Shown here: positions 1 through 6,045 of the stretch, piece after piece
Layout of the letters: the number at the start of each line of letters is the position of its first letter
How positions within the stretch are numbered: position 1 is the stretch's first letter
Position numbers and translations under genes: made by a program
Notes under the pieces: model-generated
Told to the model about the DNA's origin: nothing
Database searches by the model: none
Seen by the model: only the letters and a program-made list of their open reading frames with translations
Origin: a bacterium
Lineage (GTDB): Bacteria > Patescibacteriota > Minisyncoccia > Phycocordibacterales > Phycocordibacteraceae
Direction: 5' to 3'
Length of the DNA: 33,783 nucleotides
Assembly: GCA_030651285.1 (NCBI GenBank)
Contig: JAUSCN010000025.1
Location: forward strand, 1-33,783

Positions 1-428
1 GTTCCATTCACCTGCAAATTCCCCGGAATAGTCGGATTTGATGTCTTCGCCCAGCTCTGAACAGTAGGGTCCGTTTCAGCTCCAGCGCCACTCGCCGCAG
101 TTGTTTGAACAGTCCCATCAGGAAACTTAATCCCACCCGTCATTGATTGAATGATTCCATTTACTGAAAGTTCCTGGCTTGGACTTGCTGTACCAATTCC
201 CACCTTCCCACTTTGCACAATGAGCCCGTTTGTCGCACCACCAGTATTGAGAAGAAGCCCACCCGTCTTCGCTTGCGCAGTAGGGCTGGTATTGAGCGGA
301 GCATATGCGTCAGCGTTCGGTGGGGTTGTGGTCGGCGGAGTAAAGACTGCGTAGGTTTGTAAGCCGGCAGAAAAAAGAACGGCACCTACGACAAGACCGG
401 CTTGTGCGAGAATGCGTCGCGAAGTCAT
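1..428 (-). CDS. Secreted tail-fibre/adhesin-like protein, N-terminal part (runs off left edge)
   Basis: The reading frame is open from an ATG at 428 to the window edge (142 residues) with no stop, so the C-terminus is missing. It starts with MTSRRILAQAGLVVGAVLF, a signal peptide or membrane anchor with an Arg pair, followed by a Pro/Thr-rich linker. Then comes KVGIGTASPSQELSVNG and GGIKFPDGTVQTTA, the beta-structured motif of phage tail-fibre-like surface proteins that is repeated many times in patescibacterial secreted proteins. It probably acts outside the cell in attachment, which is inference. There is no Shine-Dalgarno site; a TATACT -10 ends 8 nt before the ATG. The gene lies just after uvrB on the same strand, separated by a terminator. 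What the missing C-terminus carries (for example an endosialidase chaperone domain) cannot be seen. Confidence 0.8.
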   Translation of the reverse strand, partial: MTSRRILAQAGLVVGAVLFSAGLQTYAVFTPPTTTPPNADAYAPLNTSPTAQAKTGGLLLNTGGATNGLIVQSGKVGIGTASPSQELSVNGIIQSMTGGIKFPDGTVQTTAASGAGAETDPTVQSWAKTSNPTIPGNLQVNG

Positions 429-436
429 ATAGCGCT

Positions 437-442
437 AGTATA
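437..442 (-). promoter_or_regulatory. -10 element for the tail-fibre-like gene
   Basis: Minus-strand TATACT, ending 8 nt before the ATG at 428. The transcript would begin at or next to the start codon (leaderless). Confidence 0.6.
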
Positions 443-466
443 CGACTAAAAAAATCTAGACTGAAT

Positions 467-496
467 TTAGAAAAAGAGTGTTGTGTATAACACAAC
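467..496 (-). terminator. uvrB terminator
   Basis: A 7-bp hairpin (arms 480-486 and 490-496, loop ATA) followed on the minus strand by CTCTTTTTCT. The hairpin begins inside the uvrB stop codon. Confidence 0.6.
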
Positions 497-2529
497 TATG
501 ACCCGCTTAACGCTTTGCGTGCGCGAGGTTTTTTCTTTGGTCCGTTCCCTTCTAGTTTGTAGAGTTCATCGCGGATGAGTGCCGCGGTTTCAAAGTCGAG
601 TTTTTCGACCGCCTCTGCCATCTCCTCGCGCTTGCGCTTGATGAATGCGGCAGGATCGTCCTTGTACGCGAGCGTATCGAGCACAAGGAGTTCGTCGATA
701 GTCCGCTGATGCTCCGTGCGCATCGATGCTGCGATGTCATGAATCTCTTTCTTGATCGTCTGCGGCGTTATGTTGTGCTTCTCGTTATACGCCATCTGGA
801 GCGTACGGCGACGGTTTGTCTCACCGATAGCACGATCGAGTGATCCGGTCATAGCATCGGCATAGAGAATAACGCGACCAAGGACGTTGCGCGCAGCACG
901 ACCAATGGTCTGAATGAGTGAAGTCTCACTGCGCAGGAATCCTTCTTTGTCTGCGTCGAGAATGCCAACAAGCTCCACCTCGGGAAGATCGAGCCCTTCG
1001 CGCAGGAGATTTACGCCAATTAATATGTCGAATATGCCTTTGCGGAAATTCGTGAGGATATCAATGCGATCTATCGTCTTCACATCTGAGTGAAGATACT
1101 CAGCCTTGATACCCTTCTCGCGCAAAAATGAAGAAAGGTCTTCGGCCATCTGCTTCGTGAGCGTCGTCGCAAGCGCCCGACCACCTCGTTTGATAACTAT
1201 CTCTGCCTCGTTAATGAAATCAGCAATCTGCCCCTTATACTCCCCCGTCTCACTCACCGCACGCACCGTAAGCTCGGGGTCGATAAGACCAGTTGGTCGA
1301 ATGATCTGCTCTACGACCTGCTCAGAGTGCCCGCGCTCATACACTCCCGGTGTCGCACTCGTATAGATGACCTGCCCGGTGCGTTCTTCAAACTCTTCAA
1401 ATCGAAGAGGGCGATTGTCGCGCGCCGAAGGGAGACGGAAGCCGTACTCGACAAGCGAATCTTTACGTGACTTATCGCCTGCGTACATGCCACCGATTTG
1501 TGAGACAGTGACGTGCGACTCGTCGATGACGGTAAGGAAATCTTTTGGAAAATACGAAAGGAGAGTATAGGGAGGCTCGCCAGGCTTGCGGCCGTCAAAA
1601 TGGCGCGAATAATTCTCAATACCGCTCGTATAGCCGAGCTCGCGGATGAGAGCGAGGTCGTGGAGTGTGCGGCGTTTCAGACGCTCAGCTTCAAGCGGCT
1701 TCTCCTCACGCTTGAACTTCGCAAGCTGCTCCGCAAGCTCAAGCTTGATATCCTCAATGGCGCGCAAACGCTCTTCCTCATTCGTCACGAAGTGCTTCGC
1801 CGGGAATACAAAGACTGATTGCGGTTCCGCGATCTTCGCGCGCGAAACCGGATCAAGATGATCGAGCGAAGCAATAGTATCGCCATCAAACGTAATGCGG
1901 TAGATTGCGCGTTCATTGACTGGCATAAACTCAAGTGAATTGCCGATAGCACGTAACTGTCCAGGATTTAGGTCGGCATTCGTGCGTTCGAAGTAGATAG
2001 TAACGAGTTTGCGGATGAGCGCCGCACGATCTTCGACTCCGCCCTTTTCGATTTTGACATGCACCTTCTCGTACTCTTCAGGCGAACCGAGGCCGTAGAT
2101 CGCTGAAACCGAAGCGACAATGATGACATCCTTGCGAGTGAGAAGTGCTTGCGTAGCGGCATGTCGCAAACGATCGATCTCAGCATTGATCATTGCCTCC
2201 TTCTCAATATAGGTGTCCGAATGCGCAATATACGCCTCCGGCTGATAGTAGTCGTAGTACGACACGAAATAATGCACTGCATTTCCCGGAAAGAATTCTC
2301 GGTATTCTTGCGCGAGCTGGGCTGCAAGCGTCTTGTTGTGCGCAAGGACGAGTGTGGGCTTATCGTATTTCGCGATGACGTTCGCTATAGTGAACGTCTT
2401 TCCACTTCCGGTCACACCAAACAACGTCTGGTGTCGCAGACCCTTTTTCAGACCCTCTGCGAGCGCCCCGATAGCTTTCGGCTGGTCGCCAGCCGGCGGA
2501 AAGGGTGTATGGAGCTTGAAGTTACTCAT
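496..2529 (-). CDS. uvrB: Excinuclease ABC subunit B
   Basis: UvrB, 677 aa, is the damage-verifying helicase-like subunit of nucleotide excision repair; it is loaded by UvrA and recruits UvrC. Visible in order: Walker A GVTGSGKTFT near the N-terminus, the beta-hairpin region YYDYYQPEAY, YIEKEAMINAEIDRLRH, helicase motif II in its UvrB form VIDESHVT, motif V GVNLLREGLDLPEV, motif VI QTIGRAARN, and a C-terminal UVR domain (AEAVEKLDFETAALIRDELY) that contacts UvrC. Length is normal for the family. I start at MSNFKLHTPF (ATG 2529) and not nine codons upstream, because a TACACT -10 ends exactly 8 nt before this ATG and the upstream codons would lie at or before the transcription start. A terminator stands between it and the upstream gene, so it is probably transcribed alone. 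Confidence 0.97.
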   Translation of the reverse strand: MSNFKLHTPFPPAGDQPKAIGALAEGLKKGLRHQTLFGVTGSGKTFTIANVIAKYDKPTLVLAHNKTLAAQLAQEYREFFPGNAVHYFVSYYDYYQPEAYIAHSDTYIEKEAMINAEIDRLRHAATQALLTRKDVIIVASVSAIYGLGSPEEYEKVHVKIEKGGVEDRAALIRKLVTIYFERTNADLNPGQLRAIGNSLEFMPVNERAIYRITFDGDTIASLDHLDPVSRAKIAEPQSVFVFPAKHFVTNEEERLRAIEDIKLELAEQLAKFKREEKPLEAERLKRRTLHDLALIRELGYTSGIENYSRHFDGRKPGEPPYTLLSYFPKDFLTVIDESHVTVSQIGGMYAGDKSRKDSLVEYGFRLPSARDNRPLRFEEFEERTGQVIYTSATPGVYERGHSEQVVEQIIRPTGLIDPELTVRAVSETGEYKGQIADFINEAEIVIKRGGRALATTLTKQMAEDLSSFLREKGIKAEYLHSDVKTIDRIDILTNFRKGIFDILIGVNLLREGLDLPEVELVGILDADKEGFLRSETSLIQTIGRAARNVLGRVILYADAMTGSLDRAIGETNRRRTLQMAYNEKHNITPQTIKKEIHDIAASMRTEHQRTIDELLVLDTLAYKDDPAAFIKRKREEMAEAVEKLDFETAALIRDELYKLEGNGPKKKPRARKALSGS

Positions 2530-2537
2530 GGAAGTCG

Positions 2538-2543
2538 AGTGTA
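2538..2543 (-). promoter_or_regulatory. Extended -10 element for uvrB
   Basis: Minus-strand TGC-TACACT with 8 nt to the ATG at 2529. It decides the uvrB start. Confidence 0.55.
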
Positions 2544-2569
2544 GCACTTCACACATTCATATAAAAATG

Positions 2570-2601
2570 AAAGCGAGCAGATTATGTAATCTGCTCGCTT
2601 T
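2570..2601 (-). terminator. Hairpin terminator after the 2616-3155 gene
   Basis: Perfect 15-bp stem (2570-2584 with 2587-2601) and 2-nt loop, followed on the minus strand by CATTTTTAT. It separates the orphan secreted gene from uvrB. Confidence 0.85.
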
Positions 2602-2615
2602 GTGATGGGCTCAAA

Positions 2616-3155
2616 CTACTTGGGACTCAAATCGCTTGATGGAAGAGTCTTTGCTGCTTCGGTCCAGAACTCAAGAATGTCCCTGAATCTGGCGGCGACC
2701 CGCTCGTTCGTGATTAGATGAGGATGGCCGGGCTCATTGACGAGCGCCGCACGCAACTCCAACTTAGAGTTCGTCAGATACATGATAAGAGGAACGTCAC
2801 CCCTCGTCTCTATGATGATGATATCGTCGGTATTCGGCTTCAGGCTCACACTGAAATAGCACGTGCCGTCGGGGAAAGGAACTGAAACATATTTAGTCGG
2901 TATGCTTAAGCCAGCTACCTCCAGTCCCAGGAGCCTGGCGACGTTCGGTCCGATGCGTGATTGCTCAGGATTGGTAAGAGTGTACTCGCGCAGACGCATG
3001 AACGCGCCTTCACTAAATTCCGGATTGATAGGCGTTATGCCAAAAGCCGGGATGACGCTCCGTGCCGGGTCAATCTGGGAGTAAGTAGTGACAGCCAACG
3101 TAGGAACCGGAGACAGAGAGGCCAGAATGACGATGGCAGCAGCTAGTGCATTCAT
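2616..3155 (-). CDS. Orphan secreted protein
   Basis: A 179-aa protein with a clear signal peptide (MNALAAAIVILASLSPVPTLA). I recognise no family. The mature part has mixed alpha/beta character, including YVSVPFPDGTCYFSVSL and DIIIIETRGDVPLIMYL, with a single Cys. The frame stays open 48 codons further upstream, but ATG 3155 is chosen because a GGGAGGG Shine-Dalgarno site lies directly before it and the signal peptide starts there; the longer version would overlap tgt. It has its own terminator. A strong ribosome site plus a private terminator is the orphan-gene design seen repeatedly in this window and differs from the flanking uvrB and tgt. Confidence 0.75.
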   Translation of the reverse strand: MNALAAAIVILASLSPVPTLAVTTYSQIDPARSVIPAFGITPINPEFSEGAFMRLREYTLTNPEQSRIGPNVARLLGLEVAGLSIPTKYVSVPFPDGTCYFSVSLKPNTDDIIIIETRGDVPLIMYLTNSKLELRAALVNEPGHPHLITNERVAARFRDILEFWTEAAKTLPSSDLSPK

Positions 3156-3240
3156 GATTCCCTCCCATTGATTTGTTTGGTGCGCTGTAGAAAAGAACCG
3201 TGAATAACCATCTCCATGGAAGCACTCGAGATACGCTGCG

Positions 3241-4461
3241 TCAATACCTGCGATATTTTTCTGTGAACTCTGAACGGTACTGCTCGAACCGCCCATCAAG
3301 GATCGCTTGGCGCGCGCCTGCGACGAGGTTCAGGATGAAACCGACGTTATGCATTGAGGCGAGTGCTGACCCAAGCATTTCACCTGCCCGCAAAAGATGA
3401 GATACATATGCCCGAGTAAATGGCTCGGTGCCGGGCACAGAAAATTCCGGATCAAGCGGAGAAAATTCAGAGCGATACTTCTCGTTCTTGAGGTGAATGA
3501 TGCCGCGAGTCGTGTAGATGGAGCCGTGCCGCCCAATGCGTGTCGCGGCGACACAATCAAAGAGATCCATACCATTTGCAATGCCTTCAAGAATGTCGCC
3601 TGGCTCGCCGATACCTAGGAAGTGTCGCGGCAAATCCTCAGGAAGTTCCCCCACTGCCGCCGAAAGCGCACCGCGCATATCTTCTTTTGAAAATGATCCG
3701 CCGATGCCGATACCATCGAAACCCATACTTGCGATTTCGCGTGCAGACTCTTTACGCAAGTCCTCATGCCTACCTCCCTGTACGATACCGAAGAGCGCCT
3801 GCTTCCCTGTCGCGTCGATATTTTGCCGATGCGCTTTAAGAGAACGTTCCGCCCAGCGATGCGTACGCTCCATTGCCTCTCTTTGATATGCATACGGCTC
3901 TGTTGGCGACGTACATTCATCGAATGCGAAGAAGATGTCGGCGCCGAGAGCGTGTTGAATCTCGACTGATCGCTCAGGCGTGAAGCGATGCAGCGAACCA
4001 TCAAGGTGAGAAGTAAACGAGACACCCTCATCATCAATAATCGCAAGCTGCCCATGCTGACTCGCCACGCCCTCGTCGTATACAGTGACAGACTCCTCCT
4101 GAGGAGCATCTCCCTTCACGAATTTTGAGATGGTTTTTCCAAACGCAGCACCTAGTGAAAACACTTGGAACCCACCTGAGTCGGTCATAGTAGGTCCCTG
4201 CCAGCCCATGAATTTCCCGAGACCGCCCGCGTTCTTCACGATCTTTTCGCCAGGCTGAAGATACAGGTGGTAGGTATTTGCAAGAACCACTTCAGCGCCA
4301 AGTGCTGCGAGCGCGCCTGGGAACACACCTTTCACATTGGCCTTCGTGCCGACGGGCGCAAAAGCGGGTGTGCGAATGATGCCATGCGGCGTGGAGAGAA
4401 CGCCCGCACGGCCGACTCCGTCGGCCGTGCGCTTCTCTATTTTGAAATTAATCGCACTCAT
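3241..4461 (-). CDS. tgt: tRNA-guanine transglycosylase, zinc-ligand-less variant
   Basis: A 406-aa TIM-barrel enzyme that exchanges guanine 34 of Asp/Asn/His/Tyr tRNAs for a queuosine precursor base. Seen: TPAFAPVGT, TYHLYLQPG, the general-base motif DSGGFQVFSL, FAFDECTSP, FGIVQGG, and FDCVAATRIGRHG with the catalytic Asp. Three oddities. (1) Where the family has CxCxxC before the ...RAY..HL motif, this protein reads PEFSVPGTEPFTRAY, so all three Cys are replaced; the HN of MHNVGF remains. (2) About 30 extra residues follow DSGGFQVFSL. (3) The substrate-loop GGLAVGE-like motif is GGSFSKEDM. It may use another deazapurine or a metal-free fold. ATG 4461 is preceded by GGTGAGGTG and by a TATGGT -10 8 nt away, so the mode of initiation is ambiguous. 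Confidence 0.9.
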   Translation of the reverse strand: MSAINFKIEKRTADGVGRAGVLSTPHGIIRTPAFAPVGTKANVKGVFPGALAALGAEVVLANTYHLYLQPGEKIVKNAGGLGKFMGWQGPTMTDSGGFQVFSLGAAFGKTISKFVKGDAPQEESVTVYDEGVASQHGQLAIIDDEGVSFTSHLDGSLHRFTPERSVEIQHALGADIFFAFDECTSPTEPYAYQREAMERTHRWAERSLKAHRQNIDATGKQALFGIVQGGRHEDLRKESAREIASMGFDGIGIGGSFSKEDMRGALSAAVGELPEDLPRHFLGIGEPGDILEGIANGMDLFDCVAATRIGRHGSIYTTRGIIHLKNEKYRSEFSPLDPEFSVPGTEPFTRAYVSHLLRAGEMLGSALASMHNVGFILNLVAGARQAILDGRFEQYRSEFTEKYRRY

Positions 4462-4469
4462 TACACCTC

Positions 4470-4498
4470 ACCATAGCGTATCCGATCGGCATTGACAA
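4470..4498 (-). promoter_or_regulatory. Promoter of tgt
   Basis: Minus-strand TTGTCA (4493-4498), 17-nt spacer, TATGGT (4470-4475), then 8 nt to the tgt ATG. Its -35 overlaps the -35 of the divergent lipoprotein promoter, so the two could compete. Confidence 0.4.
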
Positions 4499-4519
4499 AT
4501 GGGTATAATCGTGTACACT
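4492..4519 (+). promoter_or_regulatory. Promoter of the 4575 lipoprotein gene
   Basis: TTGACA (4492-4497), 16-nt spacer, TACACT (4514-4519). The leader is about 50 nt and carries an AAGGGGG ribosome site, unlike the leaderless neighbours. Confidence 0.6.
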
Positions 4520-4574
4520 TGCGAGCAGAGAGTTTTGTAAAAAACAATAAAAAAACCAACCAAGGGGGTTCATT

Positions 4575-5117
4575 ATGAGTAAAAAGTTCGGTGTAGCGAT
4601 TCTCATTACATCGCTACTAACAGCAGGGTGTGCCATGCAAGATGAGATGATAAAAACGCGGATTACGATGCCGGGCGGAGAGAAAAGGACTCTCGTCCAT
4701 TTCAACCACAAACTCCCAACCGTACTACGCGGTAGAGATAGCTTCACATTCAGTTATCTGATCGCCGAAGAGAGCCCTACCGACCAACAACTTAAAGCTA
4801 CAGCGGTAATTTGGGGACACTGCCGCGATCACGTCGACATTGTTCATCCTGACAGAATTGTGACGGTTATGGTACACGGGATATTGTTCGGAGCAGCCGG
4901 AGCAGCCGGAGGTGCTCTAGGTGCTCTGGCCTTCCCAACCGCAATAGTTGGTCAATACGCTCAGTATGGGGCGGCTTCTGGTGGCATGTTTGGATTAGCG
5001 TATGGCGCTACCATCCTTACCGGCGAACTCTATACGTTCCAAAATTGCGCTCGGGATTTGTTTAACGAGTTTACGAACTATGGGATCAAGGTCCTGATCG
5101 AAAGCCCAACTCCATAG
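4575..5117 (+). CDS. Glycine-zipper lipoprotein, orphan
   Basis: A 180-aa protein with a signal peptide ending in a lipobox, SLLTAGC, so it should be lipid-anchored at Cys19 on the outer face of the membrane. Residues about 97-155 hold a long Gly/Ala-rich hydrophobic stretch (FGAAGAAGGALGALAFP ... GAASGGMFGLAYGA) typical of glycine-zipper segments that pack in or insert into membranes. Two further Cys (WGHCRDH and FQNCARD) could form a disulfide. I recognise no specific family. The start is fixed by AAGGGGG upstream and by the signal peptide. It stands alone on the plus strand between tgt and the FKBP gene, with its own promoter and a palindromic terminator shared with the converging FKBP gene. 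Confidence 0.8.
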   Translation: MSKKFGVAILITSLLTAGCAMQDEMIKTRITMPGGEKRTLVHFNHKLPTVLRGRDSFTFSYLIAEESPTDQQLKATAVIWGHCRDHVDIVHPDRIVTVMVHGILFGAAGAAGGALGALAFPTAIVGQYAQYGAASGGMFGLAYGATILTGELYTFQNCARDLFNEFTNYGIKVLIESPTP

Positions 5118-5137
5118 TCTGGGTAACAACAAACGAA

Positions 5138-5167
5138 ATGGGCGGGAATCATATGATTCCCGCCCAT
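5138..5167. terminator. Bidirectional palindromic terminator
   Basis: Perfect 30-bp palindrome (arms 5138-5152 and 5153-5167) followed on the plus strand by AACTTTTTAT and on the minus strand by TTCGTTTG. It serves the converging lipoprotein and FKBP genes. Confidence 0.85.
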
Positions 5168-5186
5168 AACTTTTTATATGAGGATC

Positions 5187-5693
5187 TTATTTAGTCCCTT
5201 TCTGCACCTTCAGGAGTTCAACTTCAAATACGAGTGTGGAATTCGCTGGAATAACATCCCCGACTGCTCGGTCGCCATATGCAAGTGCTGCCGGAATGAC
5301 GAGCTTTCTCTTACCACCTTCTTTCATACCAACAATGCCCTGATCCCAACCCTGAATAACCTGCCCAACCCCGAGCGTAAAGGTGAAGCCGGTAGTGCCA
5401 TGATTTGCAGATGCGTCGAAGACTTTACCGTCAGTAAGTGAGCCGACATAGTTCACAGTAACCGTGTCGCCTGCTGCTGCTACAGCACCGTTACCGGCAG
5501 TTACATCAGTAATCTGAAGTTCAGATGGGCTTCCCGTAGGCATAGTAGTTGGTATTTGTGTATTGGTAGTAATTTCAGGAGCAGCCCCCGAAGGAGACCC
5601 TATCCCGAAGATGGAAGAGTCCGGAAGAATAAAGAATACGGTAACCACAGCGAGCGCAAGTGCGACTGCGATACTGGCGTGAGTTGGCTTCAT
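5187..5693 (-). CDS. Membrane-anchored FKBP-type peptidyl-prolyl isomerase
   Basis: 168 aa. An N-terminal hydrophobic segment (about residues 8-25) anchors the protein, a Pro/Thr-rich linker follows, and residues about 60-166 form one FKBP domain. Family hallmarks are VTVNYVGSLTDGKVFDAS, GQVIQGWDQGIVGMKEGGKR, LAYGDRAVG and IPANSTLVFEVELL, including the Tyr, Phe-Asp, Val-Ile, Trp and Tyr positions of the proline pocket. It should catalyse cis-trans isomerisation of X-Pro bonds in exported proteins, fitting a cell that secretes many Pro-rich surface proteins. There is no Shine-Dalgarno site; a TAGAAT hexamer ends 8 nt before the ATG. Confidence 0.93.
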   Translation of the reverse strand: MKPTHASIAVALALAVVTVFFILPDSSIFGIGSPSGAAPEITTNTQIPTTMPTGSPSELQITDVTAGNGAVAAAGDTVTVNYVGSLTDGKVFDASANHGTTGFTFTLGVGQVIQGWDQGIVGMKEGGKRKLVIPAALAYGDRAVGDVIPANSTLVFEVELLKVQKGTK

Positions 5694-5701
5694 ATGCAGA
5701 A

Positions 5702-5707
5702 ATTCTA
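5702..5707 (-). promoter_or_regulatory. -10 element for the FKBP gene
   Basis: Minus-strand TAGAAT with 8 nt to the ATG at 5693. An upstream TATAAC is an alternative. Confidence 0.45.
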
Positions 5708-5727
5708 TGTTATATCTTTGATTAAAT

Positions 5728-6024
5728 CTATGGGGCTTGAAAAGCCTTGAACCGCTTCACTTCTTCGGCAACTGCGACCTTCGCGAGACTTTCATGATCA
5801 GGAACCTCGCGATTGAGAAATACTTGCACAGCTGCCGCGTCTCCAGCCTGCGCAAGTTTTGTAAACTCATCGCGTGCCGCATCAGTCATCTTCCCCACCA
5901 CTGCAAGAGTGGCTGCTTTAAGTGCCACTTCGCCAAACTGTGCGATGAGCGACTTCTGCTCTTCTGCTGGAAGGCTAGCAATGCCGAGATCAGCTGCTAT
6001 TTGTGTGGCTAGTTCATTTTCCAT
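5728..6024 (-). CDS. Small DUF5663-like helical protein
   Basis: 98 aa, entirely helical and rich in Ala/Glu, with no signal peptide or Cys. The N-terminal ADLGIASLPAEEQKSLIAQFGEVAL resembles the short DUF5663 repeat of patescibacterial proteins (a leucine-rich pattern followed by P-EEQ and a helix). Function is unknown. The -10 TATGAT preceded by TG ends 8 nt before the ATG, so it has its own leaderless promoter although it follows the 945-aa gene closely. The family call comes from memory of the pattern and is moderate; the gene itself is secure. Confidence 0.65.
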   Translation of the reverse strand: MENELATQIAADLGIASLPAEEQKSLIAQFGEVALKAATLAVVGKMTDAARDEFTKLAQAGDAAAVQVFLNREVPDHESLAKVAVAEEVKRFKAFQAP

Positions 6025-6032
6025 ATGCGTGA

Positions 6033-6038
6033 ATCATA
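6033..6038 (-). promoter_or_regulatory. Extended -10 element for the DUF5663-like gene
   Basis: Minus-strand TGT-TATGAT, 8 nt before the ATG at 6024. Any -35 would lie in the end of the upstream gene. Confidence 0.5.
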
Positions 6039-6045
6039 ACATGAG

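Noticed and set aside
3156-3299. Upstream extension of the orphan secreted gene into tgt
   Set aside because: It would overlap tgt and bury the signal peptide; the GGGAGGG site supports ATG 3155.
4504-4509. Perfect TATAAT as the -10 for the lipoprotein gene
   Set aside because: It lies only 6 nt from TTGACA and no -35 fits 16-18 nt upstream; TACACT at 4514-4519 has proper spacing. It could still act as an alternative.
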